Part shown: positions 16,651 to 25,706 of the stretch, piece by piece | How positions within the stretch are numbered: the stretch's first letter is position 1 | Layout: each line of letters opens with the position of its first letter | NCBI RefSeq assembly: GCF_014205335.1 | Contig: NZ_JACHNH010000001.1 | Coordinates: forward strand, 1,364,001 to 1,428,000 | Length of the DNA: 64,000 bases | Reading direction: 5' to 3' | Origin: Amorphoplanes digitatis | Lineage (GTDB): Bacteria > Actinomycetota > Actinomycetes > Mycobacteriales > Micromonosporaceae | Program-made: the position numbers and the translations under genes | Notes under the pieces: generated by a model | Told to the model about the DNA's origin: nothing | Seen by the model: the letters and a program-made list of their open reading frames with translations, nothing else | The model's database searches: none

Positions 16651-18156
16651 ATGGAACTCTTCGACAACCTCGCGCTGGGCTTCTCGACGGCGTTGCTGAT
16701 CGAGAACGTCCTCTACTGCTTCCTGGGAGTACTGCTCGGCACGGCGGTCGGCGTGCTGCCCGGCATCGGGCCGACCGCGACGGTGGCGATGCTGCTGCCG
16801 ATCACTTTCAACTTCGAGCCGGTCACGGCGCTGATCATGCTGGCCGGCATCTACTACGGCGCACAGTACGGCGGCTCGACGACCGCCATCCTGATCAACC
16901 TCCCCGGCGAGTCGTCGGCCGCGGTCACCGCGCTCGACGGCCACGAGATGGCCCGCCAGGGCCGGGCCGGCCCGGCCCTGGCCGTCGCCGCGATCGGCTC
17001 CTTCATCGCCGGTACGGTGGCCACGGTCGTGCTGGCCGTCGCGGCCCCGCCGCTGGCCGGCGTCGCCCTGCGGTTCGGCCCGGCCGAGTACTTCTCGCTG
17101 GTGCTGCTCGGCCTGATCGTGTCGATCGCGCTGGCCCGCGGCTCGGCGCTCAAGGCGCTGGCGATGATCGCGCTCGGCATCCTGTTCGGCACGGTGGGAC
17201 AGGACATCTACACCGGTACGCCGCGGTTCGTGTTCGAGCAGCGCGAGCTCTACGGCGGCATCGACTTCGTGTCGGTCGCCGTCGGCATGTTCGGGGTCGC
17301 CGAGATCCTGCGCAACCTGGAGAGCGGGCAGATCCGCACGGCCATCGTCGGCAAGGTGCGCAACCTCTGGCCGACGGCCGAGGACCGGCGCCGGATGGTC
17401 GGCCCGATCGCGAGGGGCACCGGCCTCGGCTCCGCCCTCGGCGTGCTGCCCGGCGGCGGCCACGTGCTGGCATCCTTCACCTCGTACGTCGTCGAGAAGC
17501 GGATCTCGCGGCGGCCGCAGGAGTTCGGGCACGGCGCGATCGAGGGCGTGGCCGGCCCCGAGTCGGCGAACAACGCCGCCGCGCAGACGTCGTTCATCCC
17601 GCTGCTCACCCTGGGCCTGCCCGCCCACCCGGTGATGGCGCTGATGGTCGGCGCGTTCATCGTGCACGGCATCACACCCGGGCCGAACGTCATAAACGAC
17701 GAGCCGGCGCTGTTCTGGGGCCTGATCGCGTCGATGTGGATCGGCAACGTGCTGCTCGTGCTGCTGAACCTGCCGCTGATCGGCATCTGGGTACGCATGC
17801 TGCGCATCCCGTACGAGGTGCTGTTCCCGATGATCATCCTGTTCGCCGCGATCGGCACGTACTCGCTGGGTTTCAACGCCTACGACGTGTACGCGATCGC
17901 CCTGTTCGGGATCCTGGGCTACGTCCTGATCAAATGCGGCTGCGAGCCGGCGCCGCTGCTGCTCGGCTTCGTCCTCGGGCCGCTGCTGGAGAAGAACCTG
18001 CGGCGGGCGCTCATCATCTCCCACGGCGACACCTCGGTCTTCCTGACCCGGCCGATCTCCGCGGCGCTCCTGGCCCTGGCCGCGGCGGCACTCGTCATCA
18101 CCGTCCTCCCGGCGATCCGCAGGCGGCGCGAGGTCGTGTTCGCCGAGGAGGAATAG
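16651..18156 (+). CDS. tctA: Tripartite tricarboxylate transporter large permease subunit
   Basis: 501 residues, about twelve membrane segments, the normal TctA length. Family signatures are present: GVLPGIGPTATVAMLLP (about 31-47), YYGAQYGGSTTAILINLPG (about 68-86), and the second-half repeat LGVLPGGGHVLASFTSYVVEK. It begins 3 bases after the tctB stop and is the channel-forming subunit, driven by the cation gradient. No genes of carboxylate metabolism follow. Confidence 0.94.
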   Translation: MELFDNLALGFSTALLIENVLYCFLGVLLGTAVGVLPGIGPTATVAMLLPITFNFEPVTALIMLAGIYYGAQYGGSTTAILINLPGESSAAVTALDGHEMARQGRAGPALAVAAIGSFIAGTVATVVLAVAAPPLAGVALRFGPAEYFSLVLLGLIVSIALARGSALKALAMIALGILFGTVGQDIYTGTPRFVFEQRELYGGIDFVSVAVGMFGVAEILRNLESGQIRTAIVGKVRNLWPTAEDRRRMVGPIARGTGLGSALGVLPGGGHVLASFTSYVVEKRISRRPQEFGHGAIEGVAGPESANNAAAQTSFIPLLTLGLPAHPVMALMVGAFIVHGITPGPNVINDEPALFWGLIASMWIGNVLLVLLNLPLIGIWVRMLRIPYEVLFPMIILFAAIGTYSLGFNAYDVYAIALFGILGYVLIKCGCEPAPLLLGFVLGPLLEKNLRRALIISHGDTSVFLTRPISAALLALAAAALVITVLPAIRRRREVVFAEEE

Positions 18157-18168
18157 ACGGGTCTCGAC

Positions 18169-18174
18169 TAGGAT
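18169..18174 (+). promoter_or_regulatory. Candidate -10 element before the 18.2-kb cassette
   Basis: TAGGAT, a common actinobacterial -10 hexamer, lies 38 bases before the TTG start of the methyltransferase-like gene and 13 bases after the tctA stop. No convincing -35 was found, so this is tentative. Confidence 0.35.
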
Positions 18175-18211
18175 CTGAGCTCAGCCCTCACCACCACCGA
18201 GGATCGGGCCC

Positions 18212-19039
18212 TTGCCGGACTCTGCCGCGATGCAGTTGGCCCTCGACGCGCGTGCCATCGCCAAGCGTTATTGCAGAAACGCGGACGGCAGTCCCCGTTC
18301 GTGCGCGCCGTACCACGCGTCATGGCCCGTGCTGAGCCTGCTGTCGGCGGTCGCCTCGGCCGGTCACAACGAAAGCTTCTTCGTCAGATACATACGGCAG
18401 ACCGCCGCCGCCAAGGGGCCGTTGTCCATTGTGATTTGCGCGCTCGCGGACTTCGAAATGCTCAGGGTGACGCTCCAGGCGTTGGGCGGCGGGCGCGGGC
18501 ACCACGTATTCATCCTGGACTCGTGCCCGACACCGATCATGGTGGGCCGGCATTTCCTGAGGATCGTGGCGCCGGCCGGCACCGCCGTCTCCTTCGGGCT
18601 CGTCCGGGCCGAGGAGATCGCCCTGCGCAGCGGAAGTGTCGACCTCATCGCCACGGACATGTTCCTGAACAAGGTGCCGTTCGCCGATCAGCCGGCCGTG
18701 GTGTCGGAATGGCATCGCGTGCTCAAACGCGGCGGCGAGGTCGTCACCACGGTGCATCTGGCCGAGAACGGGCTGCGTATCCCGCTGCGGGCCGACGACG
18801 CCCAGGTCGACGACTTCAGCCGGCGGGTCGTGCGGCAGGCCGCGACCCAGCCATTGCTGAGCCGGGTCGAGGCAAGACTCATCGCCGAGGAGTACGCGCA
18901 GCACAACACCAGTTATCCGATCGTCGAAGTCGACTTCAAGAACTACTTCCATGGATTCGCCACCGAGGTCGTCGAACGGGCTACCTTCGAGGAATGTCTG
19001 ACCTGGGCCAGCGCACGCGTCGTGGCGACCCGGGCCTGA
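18212..19039 (+). CDS. Methyltransferase-like protein with non-canonical motif I
   Basis: 275 residues from a TTG with GAGGA 8 bases upstream; an ATG at 18227 is the alternative. The central part looks like a class I SAM methyltransferase: LSIVICALADFEMLRVTLQAL, a VFILDSCPTPIM strand, then SVDLIATDMFLNKVPFADQP and WHRVLKRGGEVVTTVHLA (the post-motif loop and motif-IV/V-like strand). Motif I has no GxGxG; the strand ends in ALADFEM. SAM binding is therefore not certain. The next gene starts inside its 3' end, so the two are co-expressed. Function is unknown; a modification enzyme of a small biosynthetic or signalling cassette is the best guess. Confidence 0.6.
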   Translation: MPDSAAMQLALDARAIAKRYCRNADGSPRSCAPYHASWPVLSLLSAVASAGHNESFFVRYIRQTAAAKGPLSIVICALADFEMLRVTLQALGGGRGHHVFILDSCPTPIMVGRHFLRIVAPAGTAVSFGLVRAEEIALRSGSVDLIATDMFLNKVPFADQPAVVSEWHRVLKRGGEVVTTVHLAENGLRIPLRADDAQVDDFSRRVVRQAATQPLLSRVEARLIAEEYAQHNTSYPIVEVDFKNYFHGFATEVVERATFEECLTWASARVVATRA

Positions 19040-19689
19040 CGGCACGCCCCGGTCCTCCCGGCGTCCCGGGGGGATGGGACATCGATTTCGGCAGCACCCG
19101 GCTTGTGCGGGACTTCCGGTCGACGATCGTCGAGGTGCCCGGCCGTGGACTCGTCTACAAGACCCGCACGCTGCGCGCCGTGGAGTACGCCGAGATCGGC
19201 GAGGTCCTCGAACGCCTCATCGGCGGCGTCGTCGACGGCTTCCCCGAGATCATCGACTTCCGCCTCACCCAGCTCGCCGGCGAGCGCCGGCTGCACCTGC
19301 TCGTCGAACACGTCGACGGCATCTCGCTGGCGCACCGGCACAACGCGGCCTGGGACAACGAGCCGTCCTTCACCGACTGGGTCCGGCGCCGCCCGATCGC
19401 GTCCCGAATGGGCCTGGTCCGGCAGGCCGAACGCACCATCGAGCACCTGCACGAACTCGGACTCCACTTCCCGGACTTCAAGACCGAGCAACTCATGATC
19501 CGGGACGGTGACCGGCTCTGCGTCGTGGACATCGACGGTGTGGTGCTCCGCGGCGGCTTCGTCGCGCGGATGGGCCTGTGGCACAGCCCGGCCCTGCCCC
19601 GCGAACCGAGGAGCGACGACGCCGCGGATCAGCGCCGGATGGCCCGCGTACGGCACGAACTCATCCATGGCACGCATGCTGAAGGGTGA
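18994..19689 (+). CDS. Kinase-fold protein, cassette gene 2
   Basis: About 231 residues from ATG 18994, overlapping the previous gene by 46 bp; a downstream GTG near 19105 is possible. Kinase-fold landmarks are a lysine strand (LVYKTRTL, about 51-58), an HLLVEHVDGISLAH hinge, the helix HLHELGLHFPDFKTEQLM (the usual H..D.K..N loop reading FPDFKTEQ) and CVVDIDGV in place of DFG. The pattern resembles LPS core or aminoglycoside kinase-like proteins. The loop Asp, the Lys and the second Asp are present, so catalysis is plausible. The neighbouring methyltransferase-like and adenylate-forming genes suggest a shared small substrate. Confidence 0.6.
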   Translation: MSDLGQRTRRGDPGLTARPGPPGVPGGWDIDFGSTRLVRDFRSTIVEVPGRGLVYKTRTLRAVEYAEIGEVLERLIGGVVDGFPEIIDFRLTQLAGERRLHLLVEHVDGISLAHRHNAAWDNEPSFTDWVRRRPIASRMGLVRQAERTIEHLHELGLHFPDFKTEQLMIRDGDRLCVVDIDGVVLRGGFVARMGLWHSPALPREPRSDDAADQRRMARVRHELIHGTHAEG

Positions 19690-19693
19690 CGTT

Positions 19694-21010
19694 GTGGACA
19701 AGTTCTCACCCCGGGAACATCTGCGCCTGCTCCGGTCGTATCTCGCGCACTATCCGGACTTCGCCCGGTTCCCGCACCGCGACGCCGAGCAGGTCCGTGA
19801 GTTCCAATGGGCCCGGGTGAAGGCGATCCTGGAGATCGCGTACCACTCCAGCCCTTTCTACCAGCGCCTGTACCGGGCGCACGGCGTACAGCCCGCCGAC
19901 GTGCGTACGTGGGAGGACTTCGCCCGGCTGCCCACCGTGACCAAGCAGGACATCATGGGCTCCGAGCGGGAGTGCCTCGTCCGGGGCGCCCGCACAGACC
20001 GGCTCAGGCGCTCGCGAAGTTCAGGATCGTCGGGGCAGTTCATCGAGGTCTACTCCGACACCGGGCACTGGCTGGCCTCGGCACTGGCGACCTTCCGGAT
20101 GATGCAACAGTCCTTCGGATTCAACCCGTTCCGATCCCGCGGCGGCGCGGTGATCTACACCTCGGAGCTGCCGTTCCAGGCGAGGTTCGGGCTGTACACG
20201 GCGGCTTACCTCAACACGCTGATGCCACGAGCCGAGATGATCCGCCGGCTGGTGCGGATCGAACCGGAGTACATCGTGTCGTATCCGTCCATCATCGCCG
20301 AGCTGATGGCGCACTTTCCCGCCGAATGCCGCCGCCTGCGACCGAAGGCGATTCTGACCAACTCCGAGCAGTCCACCCAGCTCCAACGCGATCAGATGGC
20401 GTCGTTCTTCGGCTGCCCGGTGCCCGACGAATACTCGACGGAGGAGCTGCGCGAGGTGGCCTTCCAATGCGCGCACGGCGCGTACCACCTACAGGAGGAC
20501 TGCGTGTACACGGAGATCCTCGACCCGGAACGCAACGAGGTGCGGCCGGACGGCCAGGTCGGCGAGATAGTCGGCACCTCGTTCACCAATCCGACGATGC
20601 CGTTCGTCCGCTACCGGCAGGGCGACCTCGGCTCGCTGCGGCCTGCGGCGTGCGACTGCGGCCGGACCGGCCGGATCCTCGACGACATCTCCGGCCGCAA
20701 GAACTCGTCGTTCCGGCTGACCAATGGAGACGTGATCCCCTCTGGCCGGATCCTCGACTGGACCTACAAGCTGTTCATCGACCTGGCCGTGCCGATCGCG
20801 CAGTTCGAGGTGGTGCAGACCGCGACGACCGACGTGACCGTCAGGATCGTGACCGCGGCCGGGTACGACGATCCGGTACACGGCGAGATGATTCGGCAGA
20901 GCTTCCGGGGCGAGTTCGGCAGCCTGCTGTCCGTGCGGGTGGAGACGGTGGCCGAGCTTGCTCGTACACCCGCCGGGAAGCACATCCCGATCCGCTCGCT
21001 CGTCTGGTGA
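19694..21010 (+). CDS. PaaK/CapK-like adenylate-forming enzyme
   Basis: 438 residues resembling phenylacetate-CoA ligase and coenzyme F390 synthetase-like proteins (ANL superfamily). Features are the helix VKAILEIAYHSSPFYQRLY, LPTVTKQDIM, a Ser/Gly-rich ATP loop (RSSGSSGQF), EYSTEEL in the place of the adenylation motif, and the C-terminal segments VGEIVGTSFTNPTMPFVRYRQGDLG, CDCGRTGRI and a D(D/I)xGRKN core. The GTG at 19694 has GAAGGG 8 bases upstream and lies 4 bases after the preceding stop. It probably activates a carboxylate with ATP; the acceptor (CoA, amine or F420) is not evident. It ends 13 bp from the converging STAND gene. Confidence 0.75.
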   Translation: MDKFSPREHLRLLRSYLAHYPDFARFPHRDAEQVREFQWARVKAILEIAYHSSPFYQRLYRAHGVQPADVRTWEDFARLPTVTKQDIMGSERECLVRGARTDRLRRSRSSGSSGQFIEVYSDTGHWLASALATFRMMQQSFGFNPFRSRGGAVIYTSELPFQARFGLYTAAYLNTLMPRAEMIRRLVRIEPEYIVSYPSIIAELMAHFPAECRRLRPKAILTNSEQSTQLQRDQMASFFGCPVPDEYSTEELREVAFQCAHGAYHLQEDCVYTEILDPERNEVRPDGQVGEIVGTSFTNPTMPFVRYRQGDLGSLRPAACDCGRTGRILDDISGRKNSSFRLTNGDVIPSGRILDWTYKLFIDLAVPIAQFEVVQTATTDVTVRIVTAAGYDDPVHGEMIRQSFRGEFGSLLSVRVETVAELARTPAGKHIPIRSLVW

Positions 21011-21023
21011 ACGGGGCCCGCGC

Positions 21024-24000
21024 TCACCCATCCTTGCCGACGACATACACGACGATGAACGGCCGTTCCTTCTCGTCGCGCCATTCGACCGGGTCCTCGT
21101 CCCGGCCCATCGGCAGATGCTTCTCGACCAGGCCGAGTCCCACGGCATCGAACATCGACCGGTAGTCGCCGTCGGACCAGTAGTAGTCGTAGAGCACGAC
21201 ATCGGTGCCGAGAATCTGGAGCTTGACCTTCTCGCCGCTGCTCAGGACCCGATAGTTCTCCGGAAAGTCATAGGAGAAGGAGACCCAGTCGCCCTCGAAG
21301 CCGTCGGCCGGGTCGGTCACCACGACGATGCGGCCGTCCGGCTTCAGCACCCGCTTCATCTCGCGCAGAATCGCGACGATCTCGTCGCGGGTCGGCACCT
21401 CGATGAAGACGAAGCTGGAGAACACGACGTCGAAGGATGCGTCCTCGAACGGCAGCTTGGCGCTCTCCACCTGGCGGTACTTGCCGAACGGATCGAGTTG
21501 CCGGGCCTTGCCGAGCATCTCCGGGTTGATGTCCGCGCCGATCGTCGCGTAGCCCAGGCTCTTCAGGAAGCGGGTCGACCGCCCGGGTCCGCATCCGTAG
21601 TCCAGCGCCGCGGTGCCGCCGCCGTGCCGGGCCAACAGCTCGGGAATGTCGCGGAATGCCAGATAGAAGGTGCCGTCCAGGCCCAGGGTCGAGTACGACC
21701 CGGCGAACTTCGCGTAGTCGTGGGTCTTCGGGGAGCTCGACTCAATCGTGTCGCCGTCCACGACCAACACCTCTTCCTCGACCGCTCCCAGCACCCTGAG
21801 CGACGACATTTGCGGTTCCGTCAATCCGGTGACTCCAAAGATGTTCATTCCCTCATAGGGTTTCGGCGGGCGGAGCACCCTGATCGGCGCGCCCGATTCA
21901 GAATTGCACAGGCGGATACTGCCGTCCTCGCTCGCCGTGGCCACGTACTCCCGGCGCTCGTTGAACACCACCGCCCAGATGCCTTCCGCGTGTCCCCGCA
22001 GAACGCGTACGCACTCTCCGGTTTCGGTGTCCCAGACCCGCAGCGTGCGGTCCTTCCCGCCGCTCCAGATGCGTTTCCCGGTCCCGTCGAAGACGGCGGA
22101 GATGACCCAGCTGCCGTGCCCCTTGAGAACCTGAACCGGCTCGCCCGTCGCGATGTCCCAGACGCGCACCGTCTTGTCGTCGCTGCACGTCGCGAGCCGG
22201 GTGCCCGCCGGATTCACGGACACCGCGTGCACCCGGTCCTCGTGCCCCTCGATGGTCCGCACGCACGTCGCGTCCGCGAGCCGCCACAGCTTGATCGCCT
22301 TGTCCTCGCCGGCGCTGGCCAGCAGCTTCCCGTCCGGGGTGAACGCCAGCGACCAGATGCCGTCGGTGTGCCCGGTGAGCGTCTCGAGACACTCGCCGGA
22401 ACCGGCGTCCCACAGCTTGATCGTTCGGTCGTCGCTACCGCTGGCCAGGATGCGGCCGTCCGTGCTGAATCGGATCACCTGCACCCAGTTCGCGTGCCCG
22501 GTCAGGGTGTTGACCACGGTCCACGTCCGGGTGTCCCAGATCTTGATGGTCCGGTCGTCGCTGCCGGTGGCCATGAACAGCCCGTCCGGGCTGAAGTCGA
22601 CCGAGAACGTCCATCCGGTGTGAGCCCGCAGCGTCCTCAGGCAGGCGCCGCTGTCGACGTCCCAGATCTTGATCGTGAGGTCGCCGTAGCTGGCCACCAG
22701 CGTGCGTCCGTCGTGCGACGCGGCCAGCGCCTGCACCCAGTCGATGTATCCGTGCAGCGTGTTCCGGCAGACCCAGTCGCGGGTGTCCCAGATCCGCAGC
22801 GTGGTGTCATAGCCCCCGCTGACCAGGATCTGCCCGTCCTGAGAGAACTCGATCTTCCATACCTCGCCCCGATGCCGGGCCAGCGTGGTGAGGCAGGCGC
22901 CGTCCCGCAGGCTCCAGATCCGGATGGCGCCGCTCTCGCCGCTGCTGGCCAGGGTCTGGCCGCCGGGGTGGAACGCCACCGAGTGCACGCTGTCGGTATG
23001 GCCGCGCAGGGTGCGCACGCAGTCGCCGGAATCGGCCTCCCACAATTTGATCGTCTTGTCCCAGCTGCAACTCGCGACCAGCCGGCTGTCCGGGCTGAAC
23101 CGGACCCCGCGGACCGTCTCGGTGTGGCCGGTGAGCGTCATCGGGTCGGTCCAGTCGAAGATGTTCCAGACCTTGACGGTGTGGTCCGCGCTGCCGCTCG
23201 CCAGCCGCTGCCCGTCCGGGCTGAAGTCCAGCGAGAAGACCTTGCGCTCGTGATCGGCCATGGTGGCGATGCACCTGCCGGTGGCGAGGTTCCACACCTT
23301 GATGGTGCGGTCCTCGCTACCGGTCGCGAGCAGGTTGCCGCGCGGGCTGAACGCGGTCGCCCACACGGAGTTGGTGTGCTCGCGAAACTCCTTGATGTAC
23401 TGCCCGGTCTCCAGGTCCCACAGCCGGACGACCTTGTCCTCACCGCCGCTGGCCAGGGTCCGCCCGTCCGGACTGAACACCAGAGCGAAGATCCAGTTGA
23501 TGTGCCCGCGCAGCGTCGCCACGACCTGGAGGTCCGCGAGCCGCCAGATGTGGATGTCGCCGTTGGAGGCGCTGGCGGCCACCAGCTCCCCGTTCGGGCT
23601 CAGCGCCAGGCAGGAGATCGGCCCGAAGGTCTGGGTGAACGCGCAGTCGGCCATGGCGGAATGCGCGAAACTCACCCCGTTGAGGCTGATCTCCTGGAGG
23701 TACGCCTGCCGCACGTTCAGCCCGGAGAAGTCGTAGCGCTCGATCCTCCCGGTCAGGCGGCAGAGCAGGTTGATGACGTTCCCGGCGGCGTAGCTCGGTG
23801 TGGAGTCGGCGAGGTCACGCAGCCTGCCGACATACTCGCGGAGCCGCTTCTCGGCCGCCGCCTCACCGCCCAGCTGGCCCTTGAGGTTGTCCACGATGGG
23901 GTTGGCGATCAGCCGGACCTGGGTCTCCCGGACATAGTCCCGCGCCAGCGCCTTGAGCAGGGCGTGGCTGTGCAGGAGATTGCGCTCGCCGGTGATCAGC

Positions 24001-25682
24001 TCCCGGGTGGCGCCCTCGATCAGCTGGTTGGTCAGGTGCTCGATGATGACCGGCTGGAGGCTGAATCGCGAGGAGGCCCGCTCGAGCGGCACCCGGCGCT
24101 GGAGCGACTGGATGGTCGACGGGAGCCGCCGCCGGGAGTCGAGGCGGAGGATGTTCGCCTCGAGCTCGACAAGCGTCACCGGCTCCCGGTCGATCGCGAG
24201 CCACACGAGGACTTCCAGCTCGGGCTCGGACAGCCGGTTGATGTGCCAGTCGAGCAGGTCCTGCAGGCCGTTGAAGACCGGCTTGCCCTGCGCCATGAAT
24301 CGCGAGATGTCGCCGAAGAAGACCTCGGAGACGTGCTTGGCGGCGAGCTCGAGCGCCAGCGGGTTTCCGCTGTACAGCATGACGAGGTCGGACCAGTCGC
24401 TCTCGACGCCGGTGAAGCTGCCGATGTCGTCGAGGATCCTCCGGCCGCTGGCCTCGTCCATCCCGCCGATCTCGAAGCTGCGTACCGGACGGTTGATGCC
24501 CTCCATGTGCGAGACGTCGATCGGCTTCTCGCGGCTGTTGATGAGCAGGCAACTCTGGTGCGCGGTGGTGCCGATCCGCTTGAAGAGCTCGCCGAGGCCC
24601 TCGTAGCCGGGCCGGTATCCGTCCTCGAGCGCGTCGCCGCTCTGCAACACCGATTCCACGTTGTCGAAGGCGATGAGGCAGCGGTGGTTCTGCAGGTAAT
24701 GCAGCAGCGTCTCGATCTGCTCCTCGAGCGAATCCGGCAGCGAGACCTGTTGCTGGTTGGAGACGAAGGCGATGACGTCCCGCAGGATCTCCGCGACGGG
24801 CGGCGCGTTGAGCAGGCTGCGCCAGACCACGAAGTCGAAGCTGCCGGCGACCCCGTGTCGCAGCTCGGCCGGCAGGTCGGTCCGGGTGATCCCGCCCCTG
24901 GCCAGCCCGAGCGTGACGGCGGTCTTACCGATCCCCCGAAGGCCCACGATGCTGACGATCCGGCACCGCTCGTCGACGATCCACCGGCGGAGCTCGGTCA
25001 TCTCCCGGGTGCGGCCGAAGATGCTCGGGACGTCCGGCGCGTGGCCCCAGTCCACGTACTGCCGTTCCTCCTGGTCGGCGAGGAACAGCGACGGCAGGTG
25101 CGGCCACAGGTCCTCCATCACCTGTGCGGAGATCGCCAGGCCCCGCTCGCCGTGCCCCTGCATCATCCGCAGGATGCCGACCGCCGCGCCGTTCTCGGGG
25201 TCGATGATCGGTGAGCCGCTCTGGCCCGGCTGCAGGGTGAGATCATCGATGATCTTGATGTCCCAGGCCTCCAGCCGGTGCGGGCGCCTACGGGACTCCA
25301 GGCCGACCTGCTGGCCCAGCACGCCGCTCAGTTCCCGGATGACGTACTCCTGGCCGTGCACGCGCTGGAAGCCGGCGGTCCTGATCGCCATTCCCTTGGC
25401 GCCGGACGGCTGGAGGATCAGCGGAACCCGGTCGAGGCGCAACCCCACCCGGACGATGGCCAGATCGACATCCTGGTCCTCGCCGGACGCGATCACGCGG
25501 GCGCGAAGCCCGTCGGCGGTCACGCTCTCCGCGCCGCCGATCTCCCGGATGACATGGGCGCAGGTCAGGATGTACGTCGAGTGCGCGTCCCGATGAATGA
25601 CGAAGCCGCTGCCGAATCGGGTGTTTTCAAGATCGGAGCTCGCCAGGCGGACGATGGAGTCGGCCCAGGACGCTTCGGCCAT
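21024..25682 (-). CDS. Trypsin-like protease / STAND NTPase / WD40 / methyltransferase fusion
   Basis: One uninterrupted 1552-residue frame. Domains in order: trypsin-like protease (about 1-205) with triad His43 (LTCAH), Asp73 (DVDLA) and Ser155 (PGQSGSP); STAND/NB-ARC NTPase (about 215-560) with Walker A GLRGIGKT (247-254), Walker B LIAFD (336-340) and the GNPLAL motif (439-444); winged-helix/helical part; a short pentapeptide-like stretch (about 648-684); fourteen WD40 repeats of 42-43 residues (about 685-1273), enough for two seven-bladed propellers; a linker ending LRVLGAVEE; and a class I SAM methyltransferase (about 1320-1552) with DYGCGPG (1361-1367) and LKPDGRIVVVTDP. No signal or membrane helix is present. 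GAGGA precedes the ATG. It follows the Trypco1-like gene by 24 bp. WD40 should sense, the NTPase switch, and the protease act; the methyltransferase role is unknown. Confidence 0.92.
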   Translation of the reverse strand: MAEASWADSIVRLASSDLENTRFGSGFVIHRDAHSTYILTCAHVIREIGGAESVTADGLRARVIASGEDQDVDLAIVRVGLRLDRVPLILQPSGAKGMAIRTAGFQRVHGQEYVIRELSGVLGQQVGLESRRRPHRLEAWDIKIIDDLTLQPGQSGSPIIDPENGAAVGILRMMQGHGERGLAISAQVMEDLWPHLPSLFLADQEERQYVDWGHAPDVPSIFGRTREMTELRRWIVDERCRIVSIVGLRGIGKTAVTLGLARGGITRTDLPAELRHGVAGSFDFVVWRSLLNAPPVAEILRDVIAFVSNQQQVSLPDSLEEQIETLLHYLQNHRCLIAFDNVESVLQSGDALEDGYRPGYEGLGELFKRIGTTAHQSCLLINSREKPIDVSHMEGINRPVRSFEIGGMDEASGRRILDDIGSFTGVESDWSDLVMLYSGNPLALELAAKHVSEVFFGDISRFMAQGKPVFNGLQDLLDWHINRLSEPELEVLVWLAIDREPVTLVELEANILRLDSRRRLPSTIQSLQRRVPLERASSRFSLQPVIIEHLTNQLIEGATRELITGERNLLHSHALLKALARDYVRETQVRLIANPIVDNLKGQLGGEAAAEKRLREYVGRLRDLADSTPSYAAGNVINLLCRLTGRIERYDFSGLNVRQAYLQEISLNGVSFAHSAMADCAFTQTFGPISCLALSPNGELVAASASNGDIHIWRLADLQVVATLRGHINWIFALVFSPDGRTLASGGEDKVVRLWDLETGQYIKEFREHTNSVWATAFSPRGNLLATGSEDRTIKVWNLATGRCIATMADHERKVFSLDFSPDGQRLASGSADHTVKVWNIFDWTDPMTLTGHTETVRGVRFSPDSRLVASCSWDKTIKLWEADSGDCVRTLRGHTDSVHSVAFHPGGQTLASSGESGAIRIWSLRDGACLTTLARHRGEVWKIEFSQDGQILVSGGYDTTLRIWDTRDWVCRNTLHGYIDWVQALAASHDGRTLVASYGDLTIKIWDVDSGACLRTLRAHTGWTFSVDFSPDGLFMATGSDDRTIKIWDTRTWTVVNTLTGHANWVQVIRFSTDGRILASGSDDRTIKLWDAGSGECLETLTGHTDGIWSLAFTPDGKLLASAGEDKAIKLWRLADATCVRTIEGHEDRVHAVSVNPAGTRLATCSDDKTVRVWDIATGEPVQVLKGHGSWVISAVFDGTGKRIWSGGKDRTLRVWDTETGECVRVLRGHAEGIWAVVFNERREYVATASEDGSIRLCNSESGAPIRVLRPPKPYEGMNIFGVTGLTEPQMSSLRVLGAVEEEVLVVDGDTIESSSPKTHDYAKFAGSYSTLGLDGTFYLAFRDIPELLARHGGGTAALDYGCGPGRSTRFLKSLGYATIGADINPEMLGKARQLDPFGKYRQVESAKLPFEDASFDVVFSSFVFIEVPTRDEIVAILREMKRVLKPDGRIVVVTDPADGFEGDWVSFSYDFPENYRVLSSGEKVKLQILGTDVVLYDYYWSDGDYRSMFDAVGLGLVEKHLPMGRDEDPVEWRDEKERPFIVVYVVGKDG

Positions 25683-25706
25683 TCCCGTTCCTCTTTCTGG
25701 CGTCGG

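Noticed and set aside
20958..25214. A 1418-residue open frame antisense to the STAND gene
   Set aside because: Its repeated look comes from the WD40 repeats on the other strand. No ribosome site or family.
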